Assembly (NCBI GenBank): GCA_023485845.1
Contig: JAMCZE010000001.1
Location: 1-62,455 of the forward strand
Source: Patescibacteria group bacterium
Lineage (GTDB): Bacteria > Patescibacteriota > Microgenomatia > JAMCZE01
Direction of reading: 5' to 3'
Length of the DNA: 62,455 bases
Every line of letters starts with the position of its first letter. Position 1 is the stretch's first letter. A program made the translations under genes and the position numbers. Positions 1-8,979 of the stretch are shown here, piece by piece. The notes under the pieces were generated by a model. It did no database searches and was not told the DNA's origin. It saw only the letters and a program-made list of their open reading frames with translations.

Positions 1-334
1 AAATTTACAGTTACATTTGGTACTACAATAATCTGCGAATTCACACCAGCTTAAAGATGTCCCCAGCTCAATTTAGAAGAAAATTCCTAGACGCAGAAAC
101 CGTGTCCCAAAAATCGGGTACTTGACAAAAATCAACAGAAAATAACAAAACTGGAAAGAAAACAAACACTGTCTCTGTTTCTGAGGCTGGGAATTTATAA
201 CTCTTGGAGTCCAAGAAGCTATGCGGTATTTGAAAAGCATCTCAATCGGGCGGAAGACACATCGTTGTCGATGGGAGAAAGAGTTAGAGCAGCTAATAAC
301 ATTGATCAGATGTTTTATAGGAGGATAAAAAAAC

Positions 335-937
335 ATGAGCAAAATAAGTGAACAATCAGAAAAACTAACCACCCCAAAGATGCCTGGAGAGACAGAAAGC
401 CAGTATACAGCTTTCCTGCTGTATTGCGAGGTCGGGAGCGTTTCCAAGTTGATGCAGGCATGGCAACAAATATGTCGGAATCCTGTAGGAGAGTTGTCGG
501 TGATTTTTGGCACTAAACTTGGGAATTTACCCTCAGAAAGGACGATTGAACGCTGGTCGGTCAAATACCAGTGGATTAAACGGGCAGACAAGAAGCTGAC
601 AGAAGATTTAGAAGGCTTGAAAAAGAAGTCAACTCAAATCAGACAGAAAAGAGCATATCTGATCACGGAAGCATTCTGGAGCAAACTGCAGGCATTAAAA
701 AAGCAAATACAGGCAGGTGAACCAGCAACTGTCCAGGAAGTTAAAGCATTATGGGAAATGCACAGAACAGAATTTGGAGAATCAATCGGCAAGCACCAGA
801 TAGTGGGAGGCATCGACGAAACAGAGCAAAGACCCCTTACTCCAGAAGAAGAAAAATTGTCAAAGGAGATAACAAAGTTAGAAATGGAATTTAACAAAAA
901 ACAATTAGAGGACAACCAAGATGATAGTTCAAGTTGA
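335..937 (+). CDS. Phage terminase small subunit-like / HTH-containing hypothetical protein
   Basis: ORF with good SD (aggagg); N-terminal ESQYTAFLLYCEVGS...RTIERWSVKYQWIKRA resembles small-terminase HTH regions; product assignment weak. Confidence 0.4.
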   Translation: MSKISEQSEKLTTPKMPGETESQYTAFLLYCEVGSVSKLMQAWQQICRNPVGELSVIFGTKLGNLPSERTIERWSVKYQWIKRADKKLTEDLEGLKKKSTQIRQKRAYLITEAFWSKLQALKKQIQAGEPATVQEVKALWEMHRTEFGESIGKHQIVGGIDETEQRPLTPEEEKLSKEITKLEMEFNKKQLEDNQDDSSS

Positions 938-983
938 TATTACTTGAAGTTTCATTTATGTGTTGTGTTAGCAACAAAAACCT

Positions 984-2618
984 ATGAAAGCTGTCCTACT
1001 CTGCCGAGTATCAAGTCGAGAACAAGAAGAAACAGGCTACTCTTTACCAGCCCAGGAGAAGCTGCTGAAGGGGTATACCCAAAAACAAGGCTATTCAATC
1101 GCCAAAATCTTCACCATCTCAGAAACGGCAAGCGGAAGGAAACAACGAGAGATTTTCTCCTCCATGATGGCGTATGTTCAAAAAAACAACATCAAAATTC
1201 TCATTTGTGAGAAAGTTGACCGTTTTACCAGAAACTTTAAAGATGCAGTTATGATTGATGACTGGTTAGAGGAGGATGAAGAACGGCAAGTCCATATGGT
1301 TAAAGACTCTCTTGTCCTTCATAAAAACTCCCGTTCGCAAGACAAGCTAAACTGGGGAGTCCGCATTATCTTTGCTAAAAATTACATTGATAACCTCTCT
1401 GAAGAGGTAAAGAAAGGGCAGAAAGAGAAATTGGCACAGGGCTGGCTGCCGTGCCGACCCAAGCCAGGATATAAGACCATCGGAGAACGAGGGCATAAGA
1501 CCCATGTTCCAGACGAGACGACTGCTCCTCTAATGCGCAAATTCTTTGAGCAGTATTCGGATGGAGACTGCTCGGTCAAAAAACTGGCTGATATAATGTT
1601 TGAGGCGGGACTTCGCTCGTCAACAGGAGGCAGAATCTACAAAAGCCGAGTCCATCAACTCCTCAAAGACCCGTTTTACATCGGGAAGATTAGGTGGAAC
1701 GGCGAGATTTACCAGGGTAAACATGAGCCTTTAATAAGTCAGGAGATTTTTGATAAGATACAGTTAGTGTTAGCTGGTAAAAATACACCTAAAATAAATA
1801 GACATATGTTTCTCTTTAAGCAATTACTCAAATGTGCCGAGTGCAAAGGCACGGTCACCTGGGAAATCCACAAGGGTATCATCTATGGGCATTGTAACCA
1901 CTACCGCAACTGCTCCCAGAAGAAATGGACAAGGGAGGATGAAATCGAAAACCAGCTATTAACAGGATTTGAGGGATTACAGTTGAAAAATAGCCGTATA
2001 GCAGAGTGGTTGAAAAAAGCTCTCAAAGAAAGTCACCAGGATGCCACCAACTACGAAACAAGCAGCCTCAAAGAGTTACAAGACCGTCTGGCACAGGTTG
2101 AGAAGCGCTTAGATCGCCTCTATGACGACAAGTTGGATGAGAAGATCACCAAAACCTTCTATGATCAGAAATTCAAGCAGTATACCCAGGAGAAGGCAGA
2201 TATTGTGGTAGCCATCGAGAAACACACCAAAGCCAAGAATAACCACTTTGATTTGGGGATAAACCTCTACGAACTCTCCCAGAGAGCCAGAGAGATATAC
2301 CTGCGAGCCAAAGAATGCCACCTTCTGGAAGAACAAAGACGGCTCATCAGTCTGGTATTTACCAGCATGACTCTTGATAAAGGAATCCTGGCTTACGAGT
2401 ATTCCAATGCCTTCAAGTTGATACACAATGCGGTGGTTGAGACTAACGGTTCGAAAGTGGCGAATTTAGCAAAAAATGGAGCGAGGATTTTCGAACCTAA
2501 CGAATTGCCCGATAAATCAACCCAAAAGGGGTCTTTGCGACCCTCTCGTCCTACTTGGCTGCGGGACTTGGATTCGGACCAAGATATCAACCTTCAGAGG
2601 GTCGAGTCCTACCGTTAG
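984..2618 (+). CDS. Large serine recombinase (resolvase N-terminal, recombinase domain, zinc ribbon, coiled coil)
   Basis: N-terminal AVLLCRVSSREQEETGYSLPAQ; KVDRFTRN; PGYKTIGERG; CxxC...C zinc ribbon (LLKCAECKGTVTWE...HYRNCSQKK). Confidence 0.93.
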   Translation: MKAVLLCRVSSREQEETGYSLPAQEKLLKGYTQKQGYSIAKIFTISETASGRKQREIFSSMMAYVQKNNIKILICEKVDRFTRNFKDAVMIDDWLEEDEERQVHMVKDSLVLHKNSRSQDKLNWGVRIIFAKNYIDNLSEEVKKGQKEKLAQGWLPCRPKPGYKTIGERGHKTHVPDETTAPLMRKFFEQYSDGDCSVKKLADIMFEAGLRSSTGGRIYKSRVHQLLKDPFYIGKIRWNGEIYQGKHEPLISQEIFDKIQLVLAGKNTPKINRHMFLFKQLLKCAECKGTVTWEIHKGIIYGHCNHYRNCSQKKWTREDEIENQLLTGFEGLQLKNSRIAEWLKKALKESHQDATNYETSSLKELQDRLAQVEKRLDRLYDDKLDEKITKTFYDQKFKQYTQEKADIVVAIEKHTKAKNNHFDLGINLYELSQRAREIYLRAKECHLLEEQRRLISLVFTSMTLDKGILAYEYSNAFKLIHNAVVETNGSKVANLAKNGARIFEPNELPDKSTQKGSLRPSRPTWLRDLDSDQDINLQRVESYR

Positions 2619-2629
2619 ACGATCCCGCA
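2556..2629 (-). tRNA. tRNA-Gln (anticodon CTG), CCA encoded
   Basis: Reverse complement TGCGGGATCGTCTAACGGTAGGACTCGACCCTCTGAAGGTTGATATCTTGGTCCGAATCCAAGTCCCGCAGCCA folds as cloverleaf: acceptor TGCGGGA/TCCCGCA, anticodon loop CTCTGAA, T-stem CTTGG/CCAAG. Confidence 0.93.
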
Positions 2630-2712
2630 AAATTACCCCTTAATTATACTGCATCTTTGGGGAGGATGGTGTTTATACTGTTATGGCAATCTATTACTAG
2701 TATAATGCGGGA

Positions 2713-3135
2713 ATGAGGATTGAACACGCGGAACTTTTAATAAAACGATCGGATAAAAAAATTGATGTTCTTGAGTTAAGAAGGGCAGATGGGGGATTCT
2801 TCACAGCAGTATATTTGCTGGCAACCAGCAACTGGATTGATGCCAATAATCCGATATATCAGGCAATGGGTTGTCTTGAGTGCCCATTGCTAAAGAGAAT
2901 TGCGGAAGAAGAAGCAAGATCGTATGGTAGCCCCCGGACAACAAAAAATGTATTGGGTAATGACAACGCAAGGGCTAGACCTTTTTCCTACAATAGCTCT
3001 GATGCTGGCAGGACCGTTTTACTTTTTGTGTGCGAGTTACTAAATCCAATGAATAATCATCCGGATTTGCGAAGTATTAGGCCTCCTTGTCTGAAAAAAA
3101 CAAAACTTAGTTTTGATTGTGAAGTTTGGGAGTAG
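2713..3135 (+). CDS. Hypothetical protein
   Basis: ORF with TATAAT box 6 nt upstream of ATG. Confidence 0.55.
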   Translation: MRIEHAELLIKRSDKKIDVLELRRADGGFFTAVYLLATSNWIDANNPIYQAMGCLECPLLKRIAEEEARSYGSPRTTKNVLGNDNARARPFSYNSSDAGRTVLLFVCELLNPMNNHPDLRSIRPPCLKKTKLSFDCEVWE

Positions 3136-3185
3136 GAAGATTATGATAAGCGGAAGTAATATAATCGGGCTGGAGGGGGTGAAGT

Positions 3186-3437
3186 ATGGCAGGCAGCAAA
3201 GTGGTTCATGTAAATGTTGGAACGGTTGAGAGTGTGCATCTATTGAGTGAGATAACTAGGGAACCCAATGATAAGGCGCGCGTTGTGGATGTCAGGTTAA
3301 CAAAAGGTGGTTTTGATCAAGTTAATATTGGTGCAAGAGCTGATATTAAACCTGGACAAAGAGTTCGAGTGGTAACACGGCAACGAATCGAAAATGGTGC
3401 AACAGTAATTTGGTCCAGCATTTGGCGAGCGAATTAA
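3186..3437 (+). CDS. Hypothetical protein
   Basis: ORF with SD GGAGGGGGTGAAG upstream of ATG. Confidence 0.55.
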   Translation: MAGSKVVHVNVGTVESVHLLSEITREPNDKARVVDVRLTKGGFDQVNIGARADIKPGQRVRVVTRQRIENGATVIWSSIWRAN

Positions 3438-3443
3438 TAGGAA

Positions 3444-3776
3444 CTATTTCTTTCTTGCTCTTTTGATCTCGTCAAGGAGTTCTTGTTTGGCGGCGGCGGC
3501 GGCGGCGCGGATAGCCGCTTCAATATCCACCGGGGTTTGCGCCTGCAGATAGTTCAGCAGTTTTGGGTCATGGGGGGCTTGGTGAAACTTCGTCAGAAAT
3601 TCTTCGTGTTTGGCAGCGGGCAGGTGGGTGAGAATCACGTCCAAAACCCGGTGGTGCAGAGTTTCATCAACCAATTCAATAAGCTCTTCCCGTTCTTCCA
3701 CCGCAATTTCGTGTTTGTCCAGAACGGCAATAACCTCTTCTCGCAGAACTAGATGGTCATAGAAAATCTTTACCAT
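3444..3776 (-). CDS. Conserved hypothetical protein (CPR-type, DUF5663-like)
   Basis: Small acidic helical protein MVKIFYDHLVLREEVIAVLDKHEI...; family name from memory. Confidence 0.5.
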   Translation of the reverse strand: MVKIFYDHLVLREEVIAVLDKHEIAVEEREELIELVDETLHHRVLDVILTHLPAAKHEEFLTKFHQAPHDPKLLNYLQAQTPVDIEAAIRAAAAAAKQELLDEIKRARKK

Positions 3777-3777
3777 A

Positions 3778-3838
3778 ATTTAAAATTCAAAAATCAAAAG
3801 TCAAAAATTCAAGTTAAAATTAAAAATTTTTACTTTTA
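3778..3838. repeat. AT-rich degenerate repeat tract (AAAATTCAAAAATCAAAAGTC words)
   Basis: aattcaaaaatcaaaagtcaaaaattcaagttaaaattaaaaattttta between two ORFs, running into the 3' end of the S23 gene. Confidence 0.7.
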
Positions 3839-4194
3839 AGTTTCATCACTCCGGCTGCGAGCATACTTGCGATTTCGGAAACTTCATCAATTAATGTTTG
3901 CGTGCCTTTTCCGGCAGCCAACCCGGAGTCCCTTAGTAATAATAACCAATATCTTGTTTCGTTGGCACTCTTAAGTGCTATTTCGTAAAACTTCTTGTAT
4001 TCAAGGCGAGAGCTGGCAGCGCCGCCTTCAATTAAATTTGCTCCTATTGACATGGCAGACCGAAGGAGTTGATCAGTAATAACCCAGGCGGATCTTTTCT
4101 GGGGCAGGCTGTCAACAAGGGTCATTGTTGCCAAACTAAATTTGAAGCAACGATCTTTCAAGTCACTTTTATATTTTGAATTGTAATTTTGCAT
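3820..4194 (-). CDS. Four-helix bundle protein (S23/23S rRNA intervening-sequence protein family)
   Basis: Pattern QLLRSAMSIGANLIEGGAASSRLEYKKFYEIALKSANETRYWLLLLRDSG matches the S23 family. Confidence 0.85.
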   Translation of the reverse strand: MQNYNSKYKSDLKDRCFKFSLATMTLVDSLPQKRSAWVITDQLLRSAMSIGANLIEGGAASSRLEYKKFYEIALKSANETRYWLLLLRDSGLAAGKGTQTLIDEVSEIASMLAAGVMKLKSKNF

Positions 4195-4216
4195 TTTAAA
4201 TTTTGAGTTTTGACTT
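4170..4216. repeat. AT-rich degenerate repeat tract, opposite orientation to 3778-3838
   Basis: atattttgaattgtaattttgcattttaaattttgagttttgactt overlapping the 5' end of the S23 gene. Confidence 0.7.
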
Positions 4217-4221
4217 CATGG

Positions 4222-5067
4222 TTACGCTTGCTTAGCAGTTAGTTCTTTATTGACTTCTATATTATATTCTAATGGCCCTAACGGGACTTCGTTGTTGGGG
4301 TCATCAAGGAAAAACATCACCACCGGATGATTTTGCATGCCGGTGTTGATGCCCAGATATTCCAGCACTTCCGGGGATCCCCCAAAATGTTTGCCGGTCC
4401 AATCGGCTGGCCCGGCATCAGCCACGGCGCTGACTATGGCTTTGCCGTTGGCAGGATTAACCACCACCATCCGGCGCCAGCGGTACCAGTCAACATAATA
4501 TTTGGTCCGCTCCCGCCAGTCCGGCAGGTAGATAATCGGGACAGCGACATAATATTTTTCCACCGTGGGATCGGTGACATAGCCCCAACCGCCCAGCCCC
4601 GGGGCCATGTTGGGCACGTTGTCGCCCGGGAAACGGGCCAGATGTTGTTCGGCCCCCATGCGGCCATAATCATGGGGCAGGCGGTTGCCGTCCAGTTCGG
4701 GAACAGCGTTCACGCCGAAAGCCGCTTTAATTTTTTGGCTGATTTCCTGTTCCTGGTCAGGCGAAAGGCTCCATTGGCCTTCCGGCGGCAAAATGTTTTG
4801 CCAGGTCAAATTATTGGCGGCAATGGTGGTGTTGGCCTGGGTCGGCAAACCAGTGTGGGCGGTTAACAAGAGGCTGCCAGCCAAAGCTCCGGAAGTCAGC
4901 AGCCGGGCGGCATGCTGGCGGATTTTGCCCGGGCGCAGTTTAAGGTGGCCGAAGAACTCGGCGGCGGTTGGGTGGCTGACCAGCAGCTTTTTCTCCGATT
5001 CAAAACTGCGCAGTTTAAGGCGGGCCCTTAAATTTTCGCTATCCAGTCTTGGTTTATTTTTGTCCAT
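4222..5067 (-). CDS. Secreted/membrane-anchored hypothetical protein with possible double-psi beta-barrel (RlpA/3D-like) C-terminal domain
   Basis: N-terminal hydrophobic segment; RRMVVVNPANGKAIVSAVADAGPADWTGKHFGGSPEVLEYLGI resembles DPBB consensus. Confidence 0.5.
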   Translation of the reverse strand: MDKNKPRLDSENLRARLKLRSFESEKKLLVSHPTAAEFFGHLKLRPGKIRQHAARLLTSGALAGSLLLTAHTGLPTQANTTIAANNLTWQNILPPEGQWSLSPDQEQEISQKIKAAFGVNAVPELDGNRLPHDYGRMGAEQHLARFPGDNVPNMAPGLGGWGYVTDPTVEKYYVAVPIIYLPDWRERTKYYVDWYRWRRMVVVNPANGKAIVSAVADAGPADWTGKHFGGSPEVLEYLGINTGMQNHPVVMFFLDDPNNEVPLGPLEYNIEVNKELTAKQA

Positions 5068-6361
5068 GGGCAGATTGTAAGCGGGATATGGTTTCCTCTT
5101 TCCCGAGAATTTTCATGATATCCCAAAGCGGCGGGGTGGCGGTCTGCCCCGTGACAGCTTGGCGCAGTGTCATAAAATAGTCGCCAACTTTAATATTTTT
5201 TTGCGCGCAGAACGCCCGACTTTGTTCCTCCAGAAATTTTCCGTCAAAGTTTTTTTCTAAGACAGATATAGCGTGGGAAATAATCGCGGCGTTTCCTGGG
5301 ACAGGCGCTGGGGCAGTGAAGAAATAATTCGTCAAAGCATCAAAATCTTTCAGGGTCACCAGCCGGTCTTTGACCAAGGGAATAAGTTTGGTTATTTCTG
5401 CCCCGGTTTTATCGGTGAACTTTGCCAGCATCTTAACTAGTTTGGTGTCGGCGGTTTTTCGGATGTATTGTTGGTTAAACCAGTCCAATTTTTCCGTGTG
5501 GAAAACCGGGTTGGCCTTTTGAAAGCCGTTTTCATTAAAATTTTCCACAAACTCGTCAAGAGTGAACATTTCCCGGTTGTCTTTGGGCGCCCAACCAAGA
5601 AGAATGATGAAGTTTAAAAGAGCGGCCGGTAAATAGCCATGATCAAGAAAACTGCTGATGGAAGTTGACCCTTTTCGCTTTGATAATTTGCCACCCTCCG
5701 GTGATTGCACGTCGGTTAAGTGCCCGATTTCTGGCGTTTCATAACCCAGATATCTATAAACAAGTAAATGGATGGGTGTGCTCGACATCCAGTCATAGCC
5801 TCGCAGCACATGAGAAATATTTGTCTCGTGATCATCAACAGCTGCCGCTAGATGATAAGTGGGGAAGCCGTCGGATTTGAGAAGAGTGGCATCAAAGACT
5901 TTGTCTGTATTCCAACTGATTTCCTTTTGAAAAACTAGATCTCGGAACGAAATTTTTTCACCATCAGGCACTTTGAGTTTGATTGCCCCCACCGTTAATT
6001 TTTTCTCACGGCAGGGATCCCGCAGGATTTGGGAGTATCCGTCCTTCTTGGCATTTTTTCCTGGGCAATTGCAATAGAAAGCATGGCCGGTGGCCACCAA
6101 TTCCTCGGCAGCGGCTCGGTAAAGATCGAGGCGCTCAGACTGGACATAATACTCGTCCCAATTCATATTGAATGTTGTTAACATATTTTTTAGGCTAGTC
6201 ACGGCTTCGGGGACATATCTTTTTTGGTCAGTGTCCTCAATACGAAAAATAAAATCGCCATCACTATGTTTGGCTAAGGCGAAGGCATAAGCAGCGGTTC
6301 GCAGGTGACCAATATGCGGTTGTCCGGTGGGCGAGGGGGCGAAACGGGTTCGGACTTTCAT
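5054..6361 (-). CDS. gltX: Glutamate--tRNA ligase
   Basis: VRTRFAPSPTGQPHIGHLRTAAYAFALA, FRIEDTDQKR, KLSKRKGS; likely start at 6361 rather than 6553. Confidence 0.93.
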   Translation of the reverse strand: MKVRTRFAPSPTGQPHIGHLRTAAYAFALAKHSDGDFIFRIEDTDQKRYVPEAVTSLKNMLTTFNMNWDEYYVQSERLDLYRAAAEELVATGHAFYCNCPGKNAKKDGYSQILRDPCREKKLTVGAIKLKVPDGEKISFRDLVFQKEISWNTDKVFDATLLKSDGFPTYHLAAAVDDHETNISHVLRGYDWMSSTPIHLLVYRYLGYETPEIGHLTDVQSPEGGKLSKRKGSTSISSFLDHGYLPAALLNFIILLGWAPKDNREMFTLDEFVENFNENGFQKANPVFHTEKLDWFNQQYIRKTADTKLVKMLAKFTDKTGAEITKLIPLVKDRLVTLKDFDALTNYFFTAPAPVPGNAAIISHAISVLEKNFDGKFLEEQSRAFCAQKNIKVGDYFMTLRQAVTGQTATPPLWDIMKILGKEETISRLQSAHGQK

Positions 6362-6401
6362 ACGAGAGAATTCTATCATAGAATAAGAGGGAACTGCCCA
6401 T

Positions 6402-7448
6402 ATGGCAACACTGACACAAACGGCATATGTCACCCGTAAGGCGATTAACATCGGATTAATCGTTCTGGCAGCGCTTTTTGTCTTGAGATTGGCCTTTGGT
6501 TTGGTGGTGGGCCTGTGGAACCGGATCTTTCCACCCCCGCCTCCGGCGGCCACCTTGGCTTTTGGCCAATTGCCCTACCCGGCGGCCCAAAATGACGTGT
6601 CCACCCCTTCAGCCGCCATTTCTTATTCTCTGGAAACGGCCGACGGCGGTTTGCCGGCCATGCCTGCCACAATTGAGGTTTTCTTTATGCCCCAACCCGG
6701 CCCCACATTTGGTTCTTTTGACAAGATGAAAGCCTTGGCAGCCAAAATTGGCTTTGCCGACGTGCCGGTTAAAACTTCCAGCACCGCCTGGCGTTTCACC
6801 GACGCCGCTAATCCTTTGCGCACTCTGGACATTGACGAGGTCAGCGGGAATTTTCGCTTAACCTACAATTTTTTGTCCGATTTGTCGCTGTTTAATGATA
6901 AGAATTTTTCTTCCCAGGATCAGATTGCCGGTGATGCTCGGTCATTTTTTAGCAATCTCGGACTTTTGCCGGCGGACATTGCCACCGCCAGCCCGACCCT
7001 GTCCTATTTTAAACTTGATTCCGGAGCCCTGATTCCCACCACTTCGCTTTCCGACGCTGATGCTGTTGGCGTCACTTTGAACCGGGCCGACGTCGAAGGA
7101 CTGCCTGTGGTGTCTCCTGACCCCAATCAGGGACTGGTGTCGGTGCTGTTTTCCGGCTCCAACGAGCAGAAGAAGAAAATTTTGGAGGCGCGCTATTTCT
7201 ACACGCCGGTGGACCAGGAAAACTTTGCCACTTATCCGGCCATCTCCACCGACACGGCGTTTAATAATCTAAAGTCCGGCAAGGCAATTTATGCCAGTTT
7301 GGCAACTCCGACCCCGACGACGGTGACAATTCGCAAGGTCTATTTAGCCTATCTTGACCCCTACCCGTCGCAAAGTTTTCTCCAGCCGGTGTTGGTTTTT
7401 TCCGATGAGAAGAGTTTTATGGCGTATGTGCCGGTGGTGAACTACTGA
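6402..7448 (+). CDS. Hypothetical membrane-anchored protein
   Basis: Long ORF, N-terminal TM helix; Pro-rich linker; extracytoplasmic domain. Confidence 0.7.
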   Translation: MATLTQTAYVTRKAINIGLIVLAALFVLRLAFGLVVGLWNRIFPPPPPAATLAFGQLPYPAAQNDVSTPSAAISYSLETADGGLPAMPATIEVFFMPQPGPTFGSFDKMKALAAKIGFADVPVKTSSTAWRFTDAANPLRTLDIDEVSGNFRLTYNFLSDLSLFNDKNFSSQDQIAGDARSFFSNLGLLPADIATASPTLSYFKLDSGALIPTTSLSDADAVGVTLNRADVEGLPVVSPDPNQGLVSVLFSGSNEQKKKILEARYFYTPVDQENFATYPAISTDTAFNNLKSGKAIYASLATPTPTTVTIRKVYLAYLDPYPSQSFLQPVLVFSDEKSFMAYVPVVNY

Positions 7449-8415
7449 TCCAGGTGAAGTTGCGAAAGATCCACTCGATTAACCGGGCGCTGTCCCCAAA
7501 CCGGTCGGTGCTGTCCAAAACCACGGCAACCACTCGGTGACCGTTGCGGGTCACAGAACTAACCAAACATTGCCCGGCCAAATCAGTGTAGCCCGTTTTA
7601 ACCCCATCGGCCCCATAGAGATAGCCCAAAAATTGGTTAACATTTTTGAGATTATAGGTTTTTGTTCCGGTGGCGTCGGTGACAGTGATGCCATAGGTGG
7701 CCACAATTTTGTTAATCAGGCTGTTTTTGAGGGCAGACATCGCCAGCAGGGAAATGTCATGGGCGCTGCTATATTGGGTGGGGCCGTCAAAACCGCTGGG
7801 ATTTTCAAAATGAGTATTTTCCATGTGCAGCTGTTTGGCCTTTTGGTTGGCCGCATACAAAAAGTTTTCAATTCCGCCGGGGAAGTTGTCGGCCAAAGTG
7901 TAAGCCGCGTCGCCGCCGGAAGGAACCAGGAGGCCATAGAGTAAACTGCGAACACTTAGTTGGTCGCCAACGGCCAGACCCATGTCTGATTCAAAGGGAA
8001 CGGGACTTAATCTCTTAACAATCAACACTTGGTCGGGGGAATAATAGTCCAGGGCGACCAGGGCAGTCATCAACTTGGTGATGGAAGCCGGGTAGAGCCG
8101 CTCATTGGGGTTAACTTCAAAAAGGGTGACGCCGGAGTCAAGATCCCGGGCAACAACGGCTTGCGCGGACAAATAAGGCGGCAATTCCACCCCGGTTTTT
8201 TGCGGATAGAGCGAGGGGGTGAAGTTGTCAAACTGCGTGTGGCGCAAAACCAATGGCTCGGGCGGGGGTTTGAGCTGGCTTGGGGCAGCGACAAAAAGCA
8301 GCGACAAAGCGACAATAATAAGAGTTGCCAGCCGCCATTTATCCCGGCTGATCCTCTTTCTAAAAGAAATAAACACCTGCAGTTTCCTTGACAATTTTAG
8401 ATTTCGTGATATCAT
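7417..8415 (-). CDS. dacA: D-alanyl-D-alanine carboxypeptidase (S11 family)
   Basis: SITKLMTALVALDYY (SxxK), VPSGGDAAYTLAD (SGN-like), GVKTGYTDLAG (KTG). Confidence 0.88.
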   Translation of the reverse strand: MISRNLKLSRKLQVFISFRKRISRDKWRLATLIIVALSLLFVAAPSQLKPPPEPLVLRHTQFDNFTPSLYPQKTGVELPPYLSAQAVVARDLDSGVTLFEVNPNERLYPASITKLMTALVALDYYSPDQVLIVKRLSPVPFESDMGLAVGDQLSVRSLLYGLLVPSGGDAAYTLADNFPGGIENFLYAANQKAKQLHMENTHFENPSGFDGPTQYSSAHDISLLAMSALKNSLINKIVATYGITVTDATGTKTYNLKNVNQFLGYLYGADGVKTGYTDLAGQCLVSSVTRNGHRVVAVVLDSTDRFGDSARLIEWIFRNFTWISSSPPAHTP

Positions 8416-8467
8416 ATAAATACTGTTGGATGCTCTAGTGACCAGTTCTCATAACTGAAACTCTGAG

Positions 8468-8950
8468 CTAGAGATTATCTCGACTAGATCGGGATCTCCA
8501 ACACTTTTTTGTGCCATAAATAACTTCAAGAAGCTCTTTTGTTCCAACCTTGATGTCCGGCTTAATCTCACGGTTAAAAACTCCAAGAGCAATTTTGTGA
8601 GCCGCAGCTTTTTTGCCGATTTCGGTAAAGCTGATTTCCGGGGCGTTTTCTTCCTCCCTCTCAAATAATTGGATTATCATGAGTTTAATATCTGCTTCGT
8701 GACCAGGATATTCGCGGTCGATTATTAAACTATCTGTAGCCTCGCTCTTTAGGAGAAGGAATACTAGTGCTGAAAAAATCTTATAGATAAATGTTTTTTT
8801 CGGAAAGTCTGTCTCCCGTATTAATCTAATTAGCTCTTGTTTCTCTTTAGCGCCAATCTGGATTGACTTTGATTTACTGTTGGAAAATGCGATCACCGTG
8901 ACCTGTCCGGTATGCTCGATCTTTCCTGACTGATCAATATAAAATGCCAC
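8468..8950 (-). CDS. Hypothetical protein
   Basis: ORF between dacA and aspS. Confidence 0.5.
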   Translation of the reverse strand: MAFYIDQSGKIEHTGQVTVIAFSNSKSKSIQIGAKEKQELIRLIRETDFPKKTFIYKIFSALVFLLLKSEATDSLIIDREYPGHEADIKLMIIQLFEREEENAPEISFTEIGKKAAAHKIALGVFNREIKPDIKVGTKELLEVIYGTKKCWRSRSSRDNL

Positions 8951-8979
8951 GTTCTAATTGTAGCAGTTTTATTTGGAGC

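Larger units (their letters stand above)
1..2629. mobile_element. Probable right end of an integrated element: terminase-small-subunit-like ORF plus large serine recombinase abutting/overlapping tRNA-Gln; left end outside window
   Basis: Large serine recombinase ORF reads directly into an intact tRNA-Gln on the opposite strand; neighbouring ORF is phage-like; left boundary not visible. Confidence 0.5.

Noticed and set aside
73-591. 172-aa minus-strand ORF
   Set aside because: Antisense to the better supported 335-937 ORF and an upstream frame; no family signature
3488-3510. GGC(GGC)n-like microsatellite (gcggcggcggcggcgg)
   Set aside because: Encodes an alanine run (AAAAAA) in the helical 3444-3776 protein; ordinary codon bias
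4327-5080. Plus-strand ORFs of 179 and 131 aa
   Set aside because: Antisense to the 4222-5067 gene; Gly/Arg/Pro-rich composition typical of antisense frames
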